A stretch of DNA of 64,000 nucleotides from Heterorhizobium halophytocola (GTDB taxonomy: Bacteria > Pseudomonadota > Alphaproteobacteria > Rhizobiales > Rhizobiaceae), in contig NZ_JAGGJU010000014.1 of the NCBI RefSeq assembly GCF_017873095.1, positions 117,194 through 181,193 on the forward strand. Direction: 5' to 3'. The notes below the pieces were generated by a model that worked only from the letters and a program-made list of their open reading frames with translations, did no database searches and was not told the origin of the DNA. Shown one piece after another: positions 7,304 through 15,821 of this stretch. The number at the start of each line of letters is the position of its first letter. Position 1 is the stretch's first letter. Position numbers and translations under genes: made by a program.

Positions 7304-9490
7304 CTACCAGGTCTTGGTCAACTTGAACGTGATGGTGCGACCTTCGCCGTAGCCGCAGACCAGAGTGCCCTGGCAGCCGGCTACATATTCCTTGTCGAAC
7401 AGGTTGTTGACATTGAGCGAGGCGGACCAATCGTCCTTCTTGTAGCGGATGGCGGCATCCGCCAGCACGACGTCCGGAACCTTCTTCGTATTGGCCATGT
7501 CAGCCCAGGATTCACCCTGATAGCGCACCCCGCCACCGATACTGAGACCTTCGAATGCGCCGGTCGGGACTGTGTAATCGAGCCACAGCGAGGCCTGGAT
7601 ATCGGGGACCAAATAGGGCTGGTTGCCGATCAACGACGTATCCTGATGCTCCTTGATCTCCAGCTTTGTGTAGCTGAAGCTTGCCGTCGCCTTCCAATCT
7701 TCTGCAATCTCGGCCTTTGCTTCGACTTCGAAGCCGGTCGAGGTGACCTCGCCGATCTGGGAAGTGACGCTCTGGCCGACCGAATTAGGGCCTGTCACGG
7801 ACCAGTTCTGCTTGTCGATATGGAAGACCGACGCGGTAAACAGCGCAGGCAAGGCGACAGGTTCGTATTTGAACCCGCCCTCAACTTGATAGCCTTCTTC
7901 CGGCTTCAGAGCGGACGAGCCGCTGGTGATGCCGATAACCGGGTTGAAGAACGTGCCCGCGCTGACATAGGGCGTGAAGCCGTTGGCGAATTCGTAGGCA
8001 AGACCGGCACGACCACTGAGCGCGCCATCGGTCGAATCATATCCGGTCGCGCCGACGCGATCGTCGAGTTCGGTTTTGACGAAGTCATAACGTCCGTTCA
8101 GGGTTGCCAGCCAGCCGCCACCGAAGTGGATCTGATCCTGCGCATAGAGGCCGATCTGTTGCAACTTCAATGTCTGGTCGAGTTGCACCGCATTGGTAGG
8201 CTGCGGTGCGCCATAGACGGGGTCGGTCGGGCTGATGGGGGTTGCCGAGTCCGGCCATGCCGGCCACTTTTGCAGGGTGTCGAGCGTATAGTTCCTGTAG
8301 TCGATCCCGAACAGGACATCATGCACCAGCGCGCCGGTATCGAATTTTCCGGTCAGTTGGTTGTCGAGAGAAAAGCTGTCTACCGTCGTCAGGCCTTCAA
8401 AGCCGATGCGCTGCAGCAGGGGTGTGGTGCCTGGTTCTTCAAGGTAGCCGACATCTATGTCCGGATCGTAATAGCCATAAGGATAGGGCGAATTCTCGTG
8501 GCGGTTGACGTGTCCGTAGCGGAAATTCTGCGAGACCTTCCAGCCGTCGTCGAATTCATGCTCGAACTCGTAGCCTACCATCGTCTGGCGGATATAGCTG
8601 AAGTCGCTGTCGGGTTCGCCGAAATCGGCGTTCGGATCGATATAGCCGAAGGATGCAGGCACAACGGTTCCGACATAGGGCAGGAAGCCGTTCGAGCCGA
8701 CCTGCTGGTCGAGATAGGAATAGTAACCATAGAGGGTCAGCTTGGTCGCCTCGTCGGGTGACCAGGTGACTTGCGGCGCGACAACGCCCCTGAATTCGTC
8801 ACCATTATCGGTATCGCCGCCCTCGATCTTGCCGATCAGCCGGGCGCTGACACTGTCGTCCGCGAGCACCTTGTTGACGTCGAAGTTGAAGAATGCGGTC
8901 CCGTAGTTGTTGATGCCGGCTTCGGTGTAGATGCGGTCTTCATCGAGCGGTCGCTTGCTGATTTCGTTGACGATGCCGCCCGGATTGGCGCCGCCATACA
9001 GCACGGAGGCCGGTCCCTTGAGCACGTCCACGCGGTCGAGGAAGAAGGGGTCGACCTGGAACCCGCCGAAACCGTAGCTCCAGAGGTTCAGGCCGTCGAG
9101 GAAGACGCCGGTCTGGGTGGCGTCAAAACCGCGGATATAGATCCAGTCCGTATCGCCGTCGCGGCCGAAGGGTTGCGCCATGACACCGGGCGTATAGCGC
9201 AAGGCCTCGTCCACCTTGTCGGTGACGCCGCGGTCATCGAGCTCTTCGCGGCCGATCACGTTTACCGTCTGGGGAATTTCCTTGACCGGTGTGCCGGTCT
9301 TCGAACCGGTGGAGGACTTGCCGGCGACATAGCCTTTGACCGGGCCGGTCGCACTCTCCTGGTCGGCATTGACCTGGATGGTTCCAAGCTCGGTCGAATT
9401 GTCCTGCGCGAGCGCCGGCGTCAGGCCCGTCATCGTTGCGGCCGCGCTCGCCATCAGGGCGAGCCTCAGTGTTTTGCGCTTGTTACGCAT
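7304..9490 (-). CDS. TonB-dependent siderophore receptor (FhuA/ferrichrome-like)
   Basis: A 728-residue outer-membrane receptor. It has a signal peptide (MRNKRKTLRLAL..., cleavage likely after TPALA), then a plug domain directly (KEIPQTVNVIGREELDDRG, YTPGVMAQPFGRDGD, IRGFDATQTGVFLDGL, RVDVLKGPASVLYGG), and a 22-strand barrel ending in aromatic Trp (TITFKLTKTW). It has no N-terminal STN signalling domain, so it transports but probably does not signal through an anti-sigma factor. The plug style and length match hydroxamate siderophore receptors. An iron-responsive operator lies 58 bp before its start, and an AraC regulator and a FhuF-type reductase lie upstream on the same strand, supporting ferric-siderophore uptake under iron limitation. 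The actual siderophore is unknown. Confidence 0.92.
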   Translation of the reverse strand: MRNKRKTLRLALMASAAATMTGLTPALAQDNSTELGTIQVNADQESATGPVKGYVAGKSSTGSKTGTPVKEIPQTVNVIGREELDDRGVTDKVDEALRYTPGVMAQPFGRDGDTDWIYIRGFDATQTGVFLDGLNLWSYGFGGFQVDPFFLDRVDVLKGPASVLYGGANPGGIVNEISKRPLDEDRIYTEAGINNYGTAFFNFDVNKVLADDSVSARLIGKIEGGDTDNGDEFRGVVAPQVTWSPDEATKLTLYGYYSYLDQQVGSNGFLPYVGTVVPASFGYIDPNADFGEPDSDFSYIRQTMVGYEFEHEFDDGWKVSQNFRYGHVNRHENSPYPYGYYDPDIDVGYLEEPGTTPLLQRIGFEGLTTVDSFSLDNQLTGKFDTGALVHDVLFGIDYRNYTLDTLQKWPAWPDSATPISPTDPVYGAPQPTNAVQLDQTLKLQQIGLYAQDQIHFGGGWLATLNGRYDFVKTELDDRVGATGYDSTDGALSGRAGLAYEFANGFTPYVSAGTFFNPVIGITSGSSALKPEEGYQVEGGFKYEPVALPALFTASVFHIDKQNWSVTGPNSVGQSVTSQIGEVTSTGFEVEAKAEIAEDWKATASFSYTKLEIKEHQDTSLIGNQPYLVPDIQASLWLDYTVPTGAFEGLSIGGGVRYQGESWADMANTKKVPDVVLADAAIRYKKDDWSASLNVNNLFDKEYVAGCQGTLVCGYGEGRTITFKLTKTW

Positions 9491-9547
9491 GCGCCTTATT
9501 TCCCCATATGTGGCGGGTGGATGATGTCCCGCACCCTTGCAATAATA

Positions 9548-9562
9548 TGAGTTAATAAGTCA
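9548..9562. promoter_or_regulatory. Iron-responsive operator (IRO/RirA box) before the TonB receptor
   Basis: The sequence is TGA, nine A/T-rich bases, TCA, which is the TGA-N9-TCA consensus described for RirA-controlled iron genes in rhizobia. It is in the 174-bp gap between the AraC gene and the receptor, 58 bp upstream of the receptor ATG, where a promoter is expected. RirA would repress when iron is plentiful. Confidence 0.65.
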
Positions 9563-9664
9563 AGTTAATCGGCGATGCTTGAAGCCATAGGACAGAATTG
9601 AACGACTTTGGGCAAAACTTGGACATGTTTGCCCGTACCGCCCTCTGCCATTGCCGGTATCTCT

Positions 9665-10537
9665 TCAGCGGCGATGCAGGCGCCGCCAGGCGCTCGGCGT
9701 CATGCCAACATGGCGGCGGAAGCTCCGTGAAAAATGGGCGGCATCGGCATAGCCTGCCTCGGCGGCAAGCGTGGTCAGCGGAACGTCCGAACCGGTCAGT
9801 CGCACTTTGACCCGTTCCACCCTGGCATTCATCTGCCATTGCTGCGGCGGTATCCCCGTTGCGGCCTTGAAGGCGTGGCTGAAATGCGTCTCCGAAAGGC
9901 CGGTCAGCGCGGAAAGTTCCTCCAGCCGCACGGCGCGCAGGCAATTGGCCTCGATGAATTCGACCGCGCGGCGCAATTGCCAGCCGGCCAGCGGGCTGCG
10001 GCGCCTGGCAGGAACAGAGCGGACCCCAAGCACGGCCAGGATCAGGGACTGCACGAGCCCCTCACCGTAGAGATTGTGCAGCGGGTCCGGCGCCGCGCAT
10101 TCGGCCGCGATCAGCCGCGCCAGGTTCGTCAGCCGCTCCTCGGCGAGCAGGAAGCGTGGCTCGCTGAAGCTTATGGCGTCGACCTGTCCACCGAGGCGCC
10201 GCGCCAGCACGCCGGCATCAAAGTGAATGTCGAGATGGCGAAGACGGTGGATATCACGCAGTTCGCTCGTCATCTCCATGCCGGCCGGAATGAAGGAGAC
10301 CGCCGGTCGGTGGCAGTCGTGCAGCACCTGTGTCGACCCGCGGCACCACATGCGAAAACCGCCGCCTGGCCCGCCTGTCTCGGCTTCAAGCGCGATGAAC
10401 AGGCGCGGATGCATGCCCTTGTAGACGCCGCCGGCAAGCGGCGCGCAGTCGACATGCCAGAGGTCGGCGACCATGCCGTTCCAGTAGCGCCGATGAAAGC
10501 ACTCGGTGACGGAAAATCCGTCGATGCGATTGGTCAT
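9665..10537 (-). CDS. AraC-family transcriptional regulator (siderophore-uptake type)
   Basis: About 290 residues. The C-terminal 100 residues form two helix-turn-helix units: LSALTGLSETHFSHAFKAATG and LAAEAGYADAAHFSRSFRRHVG followed by TPSAWRR, the AraC/XylS signature. The N-terminal part is a cupin-like sensor without a recognised ligand motif. The start is uncertain: the ATG at 10537 (MTNRIDGF) avoids overlap with the upstream fhuF-like gene, but the ribosome site is weak, and the frame stays open to 10744 with a longer overlap. It is between the FhuF-type reductase and the receptor on the same strand. By analogy with other AraC regulators beside siderophore receptors it probably activates the receptor when the ferric siderophore is present. 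Confidence 0.83.
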   Translation of the reverse strand: MTNRIDGFSVTECFHRRYWNGMVADLWHVDCAPLAGGVYKGMHPRLFIALEAETGGPGGGFRMWCRGSTQVLHDCHRPAVSFIPAGMEMTSELRDIHRLRHLDIHFDAGVLARRLGGQVDAISFSEPRFLLAEERLTNLARLIAAECAAPDPLHNLYGEGLVQSLILAVLGVRSVPARRRSPLAGWQLRRAVEFIEANCLRAVRLEELSALTGLSETHFSHAFKAATGIPPQQWQMNARVERVKVRLTGSDVPLTTLAAEAGYADAAHFSRSFRRHVGMTPSAWRRLHRR

Positions 10538-10572
10538 CTGGGGCTGGAAGGTCAAGACAGGTCGTTCCGGCC

Positions 10573-11400
10573 TCAGGGGCGGCCGGCGGGCAGGGGGCAG
10601 GACGTGCCGCATCCGGGAATGCCCGGCAGCATATAGCGCAGGCAGCAGACCCGGCGGCGCGTGCAGAACCCGCCATGGCCGTCGTCTTCGCGACGGTTGA
10701 GCCCGGCCATCGGATTTTTCATGCCGCTCGGCCAGACGGCGCATTGCAGGAATTCGCCACCTTCCTCGGCCAGCCGCGGATCGGTCAGACGGCCGACCTC
10801 ATGGACGATCCATGTCAGGTAGCTGGCAAGATTGGACCATAGCAGCCGGGCTCCAAGGCCATGATCCGCGACGATCCGTTCAATCAGCGGGGCGGCGTGA
10901 TCTTCGATCAGCGAGGAAAGCGCGCGGTCGATCGCAATGTCCGGCGTGACCTTTCCGATATGCGGTAAAACGAAGCCCTGCGGCAGGCCGGTGGCAGGTG
11001 CCAAGCTGACCTGGATATCGGCCAGCGCAGAGGGCAGCGTGCGGCGCAGTTCCAGCCAGTGCAGCATACTCGGAATGCCAAGTGCGCTGAAATAATACAT
11101 GGACCACATGGAGACGGCGGCGCGCGGATCGACACCTGGGAATGCACGCAGATAGCGGTCGAGGACAGTCGCCAGATCCGGACCATCGAGCAGCGCTCTC
11201 CCGGCCACCACATCGGCCTCCGCCAAAGGTGCCAAAGTCAGTTTGCCAAGGGCGTACGGATATTTGATCCCGGTCGCGGATTTCAACAGATCGTCCGGTG
11301 AAGACGAAAGCTCACCCTGAACCGGGGCAACCGGCGCGTGGCCGGTCGAGGTTGCAAGGGTAGATCTGCCCGGAGAGGATCTGAGAGCCGCTTGTTGCAT
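10573..11400 (-). CDS. fhuF: FhuF-type siderophore-iron reductase
   Basis: 275 residues. The C-terminus contains a Cys-rich motif, CC-LRYMLPGIPG-C-GTS-C, which is the [2Fe-2S] ligand motif of FhuF-family ferric-siderophore reductases; the spacing is C-C-x10-C-x3-C, one residue more than the C-C-x10-C-x2-C I know for E. coli FhuF. The central region (SMWSMYYFSALGIPSMLHWL, LLWSNLASYLTWIV) matches the FhuF-like ferric-iron-binding domain. The enzyme would reduce Fe(III) in imported siderophore complexes in the cytoplasm, releasing iron. It is upstream of the AraC regulator and receptor on the same strand. The promoter region contains TGA-N9-GAA at 11485-11499, a one-mismatch relative of the iron-responsive operator. 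Confidence 0.83.
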   Translation of the reverse strand: MQQAALRSSPGRSTLATSTGHAPVAPVQGELSSSPDDLLKSATGIKYPYALGKLTLAPLAEADVVAGRALLDGPDLATVLDRYLRAFPGVDPRAAVSMWSMYYFSALGIPSMLHWLELRRTLPSALADIQVSLAPATGLPQGFVLPHIGKVTPDIAIDRALSSLIEDHAAPLIERIVADHGLGARLLWSNLASYLTWIVHEVGRLTDPRLAEEGGEFLQCAVWPSGMKNPMAGLNRREDDGHGGFCTRRRVCCLRYMLPGIPGCGTSCPLPAGRP

Positions 11401-11525
11401 GACCGCATTTCACTGCGCTGCAGCGGTTCGTCGGAGAGGCGAAGGGGTGCAGCAAGTCCATTACTGCGGCACACCCTATAAACTTTCAGCAAAGAGTCAA
11501 GTTTAAGCTGAGCCGCGGGTCCTGC

Positions 11526-12161
11526 TCAACGGGCCGCGACGGCTGCATCATAAGCGGCGACAGCGGTCTTGGCTTTTGCGGCCACGACCTCTGCCGTATC
11601 CCCCGGCTTGTAAAGACTCGACCCGAGGCCGAAGCAGCGCACGCCGACCTTCATGTAGTCGGCGAAATCGGCGTCGGATACGCCGCCGACGGCGCCGAGC
11701 GGAATCTCCGGCGGCATGACGGCCCGGATCGCACCGATGCCGGCAGCTCCCAGGACGTTTGCCGGGAAAAACTTGAGCGCCGATGCGCCGGCATCGATGG
11801 CTGCAAAAGCCTCGCTGGCGGTGAAGGCGCCGGGCATGGTGACCATGCCGCGTTCGGCGGCTGCGCGGATGACCGCGGGGTTGGTGTTCGGGGTGACAAC
11901 CAGATCGCCGCCGCAGTCATGCAGTCTATCGACATTTTCGACCGTCAATACGGTGCCGGCGCCGATCAGCCTGTCGGCCGGCGCGAGCGCACGCGCCTTG
12001 GCGATCGAGGTGAAGGGATCGGGAGAATTCAGCGGAATTTCAATTGCCTCGAAACCGGCGGCCAGCAGGTTCTCGACGATACCCTCGACTTCCTCGGGCT
12101 TGATGCCGCGCAGGATGGCGACCAGATTGCGCTGAAGCTTCGGCCAGACGATGCGGGACAT
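11526..12161 (-). CDS. dgoA: 2-dehydro-3-deoxy-6-phosphogalactonate aldolase
   Basis: 211 residues of the KDPG/KDPGal class I aldolase family. Visible motifs are AILRGIKPEE and EIPLNSPDPF near the N-terminus, LIGAGTVLTVENVD, TPNTNPAVI, and LKFFPANVLG with the Schiff-base Lys. It cleaves 2-keto-3-deoxy-6-phosphogalactonate to pyruvate and glyceraldehyde-3-phosphate, the last step of the De Ley-Doudoroff galactose pathway. The NSPDP loop and the immediate upstream dgoK gene (1-nt gap) favour DgoA over the glucose-pathway Eda. It is the last gene of the long chvE operon on the minus strand; 125 bp separate it from fhuF. Confidence 0.92.
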   Translation of the reverse strand: MSRIVWPKLQRNLVAILRGIKPEEVEGIVENLLAAGFEAIEIPLNSPDPFTSIAKARALAPADRLIGAGTVLTVENVDRLHDCGGDLVVTPNTNPAVIRAAAERGMVTMPGAFTASEAFAAIDAGASALKFFPANVLGAAGIGAIRAVMPPEIPLGAVGGVSDADFADYMKVGVRCFGLGSSLYKPGDTAEVVAAKAKTAVAAYDAAVAAR

Positions 12162-12162
12162 A

Positions 12163-13089
12163 TCAGTTCTTCCTTCCGTATTTCAGACGGGCAGCGGCAA
12201 ACAGGCCCTTGCGCACGAGGCTTGCGCCATCCAGGGCCTCGCAGGCAAGCCCCGCATGCGACAGCCCGGCCCGGTAGAGGGCCGTCAGCCTGTCCGAGCC
12301 GACGATATAGATGGTGGCGTTATTGTCGATCTGGGATGCCATGGCGGCGATTTCCGCGCCGATCAGCATGCCCGACAGGCGCGCCGCGGCAGATGTCGGC
12401 GTCAGACCGGCAAGCAGGGCTGCGGCGCGAAACGAGAAAAGCTCGGCCGACAGTGCGAAGCCGGGCCGAAGACCCTGGCGCACACCCTCTGCAAACTCCG
12501 GCATGCCGGGCTCGGTGGTCGCATCGGCATCTATGGTCAGACGCAGGATCGACTGGCGCGACAGCAGGCTGAACAATTCGCCGGTCATCACGGTGGCAAA
12601 GCGGCTCAATCTGCCGTCTTCCACTATTGCCCATTTGGAATGGGTGCCGGGCAGGCAGAAGACTGCCGAGACGAGGCCGTCGGCAACCGCGCCTGCAAGC
12701 TGGGTTTCCTCGCCGCGCATCACATCATGGGGCAAAGGCGTGGTCTGGCAGACGCCGGGCAGGATCGCCACGGGGCGTGCGGTCTGCGGCACGTCGAAGG
12801 CGCTGTCTGCAAGCGTCGTCAGATCTGCGGGGGCGACCGCATACGGCACCTCGACCCAGCCCGTGCGGGCACCGACCATGCCGGCCATCATCACGGGGAG
12901 ATCTGCCGGCGCACCGAGCGCCGCCAGATGGGTTTCGAGCACGCCGGCAAACTGGTCCGTTGACAGATTGCCCATGCCCTCGGCGGATTGCCGCTCGGCC
13001 AGCACGGCACCGTCCGCATCGACCAGCCAGAGCCGGAGATTGGTGGTGCCCCAGTCGACGAGGGCATAGCAGGGCTGGGTCACAGGCAT
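12163..13089 (-). CDS. dgoK: 2-dehydro-3-deoxygalactonokinase
   Basis: 308 residues. The N-terminal phosphate-binding loop ALVDWGTTNLRLWLVD is the DgoK signature; later LPGTHSKWAIVEDGRL and GMVGARTGWVEVPYA match the family. The kinase phosphorylates 2-keto-3-deoxygalactonate at C6. I chose the ATG at 13089 because homology begins there; the frame is open to 13281 but that overlaps the galactose dehydrogenase gene. Its start follows the dehydrogenase stop by one base and its stop precedes the dgoA start by one base, so the three are translationally coupled. Confidence 0.92.
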   Translation of the reverse strand: MPVTQPCYALVDWGTTNLRLWLVDADGAVLAERQSAEGMGNLSTDQFAGVLETHLAALGAPADLPVMMAGMVGARTGWVEVPYAVAPADLTTLADSAFDVPQTARPVAILPGVCQTTPLPHDVMRGEETQLAGAVADGLVSAVFCLPGTHSKWAIVEDGRLSRFATVMTGELFSLLSRQSILRLTIDADATTEPGMPEFAEGVRQGLRPGFALSAELFSFRAAALLAGLTPTSAAARLSGMLIGAEIAAMASQIDNNATIYIVGSDRLTALYRAGLSHAGLACEALDGASLVRKGLFAAARLKYGRKN

Positions 13090-13090
13090 C

Positions 13091-14020
13091 TCACTCGTGG
13101 AAGGCGTCGGTCTTGATCGTCTCGCCGCAGAGGAAGGCATCGGCAACGACCCTGAGCGGCTGGAAGTCGGCATCCGACTGACCGGCGTGGACCAGTTCGG
13201 CAAAGCGGGCGTAGATGCCGGCATATTCCCGGTCGGTGTCGGTCTGCTGCGGCTGGCCGTCGATATACATCTCACTGCCACCCTTGCTGAGGGTCAGCGT
13301 GCCGCCATCGGTCTTGACCGTGATGTCCCAGGTTTGGGGACCTTCCTGGCGCCAGTCGAAGTCGGCAGTCATCGGCAGACCCGAAGGTGTGCGCATGGCA
13401 AGCGACGCGGCAATCGGTTGACGGCGGTTTTCCGGGATCTCGAGCTTGGCGCTGCGCACGATGACGGGCTCGGACAGCAGGGCCGTGAGGATCGACAGCG
13501 CATTGATGCCCGGATCGAAAACGCCGAAGCCGCCTGCTTCCCAGATCCAGTCCTGACCGGGATGCCAGCGGCGCACATCTTCCTTCCAGATGATCTCAAT
13601 GGACTGCAGGGCCTTGCCCGCAAGCCAGGTCGTGGCCGGTGCGACGCAGACGGCAAACCGTGAATGCCATGTGGCAAAAAGGGTGACGCCGCGGGTCCTG
13701 GCAAGCGCGGACAGAGCCTCTGCCTCGCCGATCGTGGCCGCCGGGGGCTTCTCCAGCAGAACGTGCCGGCCCGCCTCGATCGCCTTGACGGCCATGTCGA
13801 AGCGGACTTCCGGCGGCGTGCACAGCGAGACCGCCTTGACGTCCGGGCGAGCCTTCAGGAACTCGTCGAAATCGGTGAAGTTCTCGACATCGTCGACCCG
13901 GCCGTGACGCGACACGGCGGCTTCCAGCCTGAAGGCGTCATTGCCGGCAATCGAGGGGATATGCTGATCACGGGCGATCTTGCCGACGCCGACGAGAGCA
14001 AGGGAGATTGGGTCGGTCAT
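13091..14020 (-). CDS. D-galactose 1-dehydrogenase (Gfo/Idh/MocA family)
   Basis: 309 residues. The N-terminal Rossmann fold has ALVGVGKIARDQHIPSI as its NAD(P)-binding loop, CTPPEVRFDMA, and the family's EKPPAAT motif; the C-terminal half is the Gfo/Idh beta-sheet domain (GVFDPGINALSI). Its context, directly before dgoK/dgoA and after a sugar-acid dehydratase, makes galactose dehydrogenase the likely role: beta-D-galactose to galactono-lactone. Related enzymes also oxidise L-arabinose and D-fucose, which would fit the ChvE transporter specificity. No lactonase gene is present in the operon; the lactone could open spontaneously or be hydrolysed by an enzyme elsewhere. Confidence 0.87.
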   Translation of the reverse strand: MTDPISLALVGVGKIARDQHIPSIAGNDAFRLEAAVSRHGRVDDVENFTDFDEFLKARPDVKAVSLCTPPEVRFDMAVKAIEAGRHVLLEKPPAATIGEAEALSALARTRGVTLFATWHSRFAVCVAPATTWLAGKALQSIEIIWKEDVRRWHPGQDWIWEAGGFGVFDPGINALSILTALLSEPVIVRSAKLEIPENRRQPIAASLAMRTPSGLPMTADFDWRQEGPQTWDITVKTDGGTLTLSKGGSEMYIDGQPQQTDTDREYAGIYARFAELVHAGQSDADFQPLRVVADAFLCGETIKTDAFHE

Positions 14021-14030
14021 ATGCCCTGCC

Positions 14031-15776
14031 TCAGTGCGAATCCTTGCCGACGGCCGAGCCGCGGCAACCCTTCAGGAAGTCGAAATCGGCGCCGGTGTCG
14101 GCCCCTTCGACGTGATCGTGGTAGAGCCTGGCATAGCCGCTGACCGGCGGTTCTACGGGCGGGCGCCAGTTCGCCAGGCGCCGCTGCATCTCTTCTTCCG
14201 AGATGTCGAGATGCACGCGCCGAGCCTCCACATCGACCTCGATGAAGTCGCCGTTCCTGACGATCGCCAGCGGTCCGCCACGGGCGGCTTCCGGCGAGGT
14301 GTGCAGCAGGACAGTGCCATAGGCGGTGCCGGACATGCGGGCATCGGAAATGCGCACCATGTCGGTAATGCCCTTGCGCAGCACCTTGGGCGGCAGGCCC
14401 ATATTGCCGACTTCGGCCATCCCCGGATAGCCGCGGGGGCCGCAATTCTTCAGGACCATGACGCAGGTCTCGTCGATATCGAGCGCCTCGTCGTTGATCT
14501 TGGCCTTGTAGTCGTCAATGTCTTCGAAGACGACGGCGCGGCCGCGGTGCTTCATCAGATGTTCGGAGGCCGCCGACGGCTTCAGGACGCAGCCCTTCGG
14601 CGCAAGATTGCCGCGTAGAACCGCAATGCCGCCATGCTGGGTCAGTGCGTTGTCGAACGGGCGGATGACGTCCTCGTTCCAGTTGCGGACATCCTTCACC
14701 TCGTCGCCGATCGTCTCGCCTGACACCGTCAGGGCGTGAGAATGCAGCTTGCCGGCATCGGCCAGCATCTTGATGACCACCGGCAGGCCGCCGGCGTAGA
14801 AGAATTCTTCCATCAGGTATTCGCCCGACGGCATCAGGTTGACGATGGTCGGGATGTCGCGGCCGAGGCGATCCCAGTCTTCGAGTGTCAGATCGATGCC
14901 GACGCGGCCGGCCATGGCCATCAGGTGCACGACCGCATTGGTCGAGCCGCCGATAGCGCCATTGATCCGGATGGCGTTCTCGAAGGCGTCCTTGGTCATG
15001 ATGTCGGAAGGCTTCAGATCATCCTTGACCATCTGCACGATACGGCGGCCGGAAAGCTGTGCCATCACGCGGCGGCGGCTGTCGACGGCCGGGATGGCGG
15101 CATTGCCGGACAGCGCCATGCCGAGCGCTTCCACCATGGAGGCCATGGTCGAGGCCGTGCCCATGGTATTGCAGGTGCCGGTGGAGCGGGACATCGAGGC
15201 TTCCGCCTCGAGGAATTCCTCCTGCGTCATCTCGCCGGCCTTAACGGCCTCGGAGAATTTCCACAGATGGGTGCCGGAGCCGACGCGCTCGCCGCGGAAA
15301 TAGCCGTTGAGCATCGGACCACCGGTGACGACAATCGACGGGATGTCGGTCGAGGCAGCACCCATGATCAGCGAGGGCGTGGTCTTGTCGCAACCGACGA
15401 GAAGGACGGCACCGTCGATAGGCTGGCCGCGCATGGCCTCCTCGACGGCAAGCGCTGCAAGGTTGCGGTACATCATTGCCGTCGGGCGGAAGGTGTTTTC
15501 CGATGCGGAGAACACCGGAACCTCGACCGGAAAGCCGCCGGCTTCCCAGATGCCGGCCTTCACCTTTTCGGCGAGTTCCCGCAGATGGCCATTGCAGGGT
15601 GTCAGGTCGGACCAGGTGTTCATGATGCCGATGACCGGCCGGCCATCGAACAGGTCATGCGGATAGCCCTGGTTCTTCAACCAGCCGCGGTGGTAGATGG
15701 TGTCGCGGCTATTGCCGCCATACCAATGCTGGGATCTCAACTTGCGGGGCCATTCAGCCGGCGTGAACTTGGTCAT
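14031..15776 (-). CDS. Sugar-acid dehydratase of the IlvD/Edd family (L-arabinonate/D-galactonate type)
   Basis: 581 residues, close to the 579 of the Rhizobium leguminosarum L-arabinonate dehydratase it strongly resembles (MTKFTPAEWPRKLRSQHWYG start). Three Cys-containing motifs that ligate the [2Fe-2S] cluster are visible: TPCNGH, LVGCDKTTPS and STGTCNTMGTAST. It converts aldonic acids to 2-keto-3-deoxy acids with a Mg2+ ion. The R. leguminosarum enzyme is reported to accept L-arabinonate, D-galactonate and D-fuconate, which share 2R,3S configuration. Here it sits between gguC (pentose branch) and galactose dehydrogenase-dgoK-dgoA (hexose branch), so one enzyme may serve both sugars. Confidence 0.9.
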   Translation of the reverse strand: MTKFTPAEWPRKLRSQHWYGGNSRDTIYHRGWLKNQGYPHDLFDGRPVIGIMNTWSDLTPCNGHLRELAEKVKAGIWEAGGFPVEVPVFSASENTFRPTAMMYRNLAALAVEEAMRGQPIDGAVLLVGCDKTTPSLIMGAASTDIPSIVVTGGPMLNGYFRGERVGSGTHLWKFSEAVKAGEMTQEEFLEAEASMSRSTGTCNTMGTASTMASMVEALGMALSGNAAIPAVDSRRRVMAQLSGRRIVQMVKDDLKPSDIMTKDAFENAIRINGAIGGSTNAVVHLMAMAGRVGIDLTLEDWDRLGRDIPTIVNLMPSGEYLMEEFFYAGGLPVVIKMLADAGKLHSHALTVSGETIGDEVKDVRNWNEDVIRPFDNALTQHGGIAVLRGNLAPKGCVLKPSAASEHLMKHRGRAVVFEDIDDYKAKINDEALDIDETCVMVLKNCGPRGYPGMAEVGNMGLPPKVLRKGITDMVRISDARMSGTAYGTVLLHTSPEAARGGPLAIVRNGDFIEVDVEARRVHLDISEEEMQRRLANWRPPVEPPVSGYARLYHDHVEGADTGADFDFLKGCRGSAVGKDSH

Positions 15777-15821
15777 GGCGTTTCTCGGTCAATTTCGTAG
15801 GGCGCGCCCGTTCGGGCGGCC

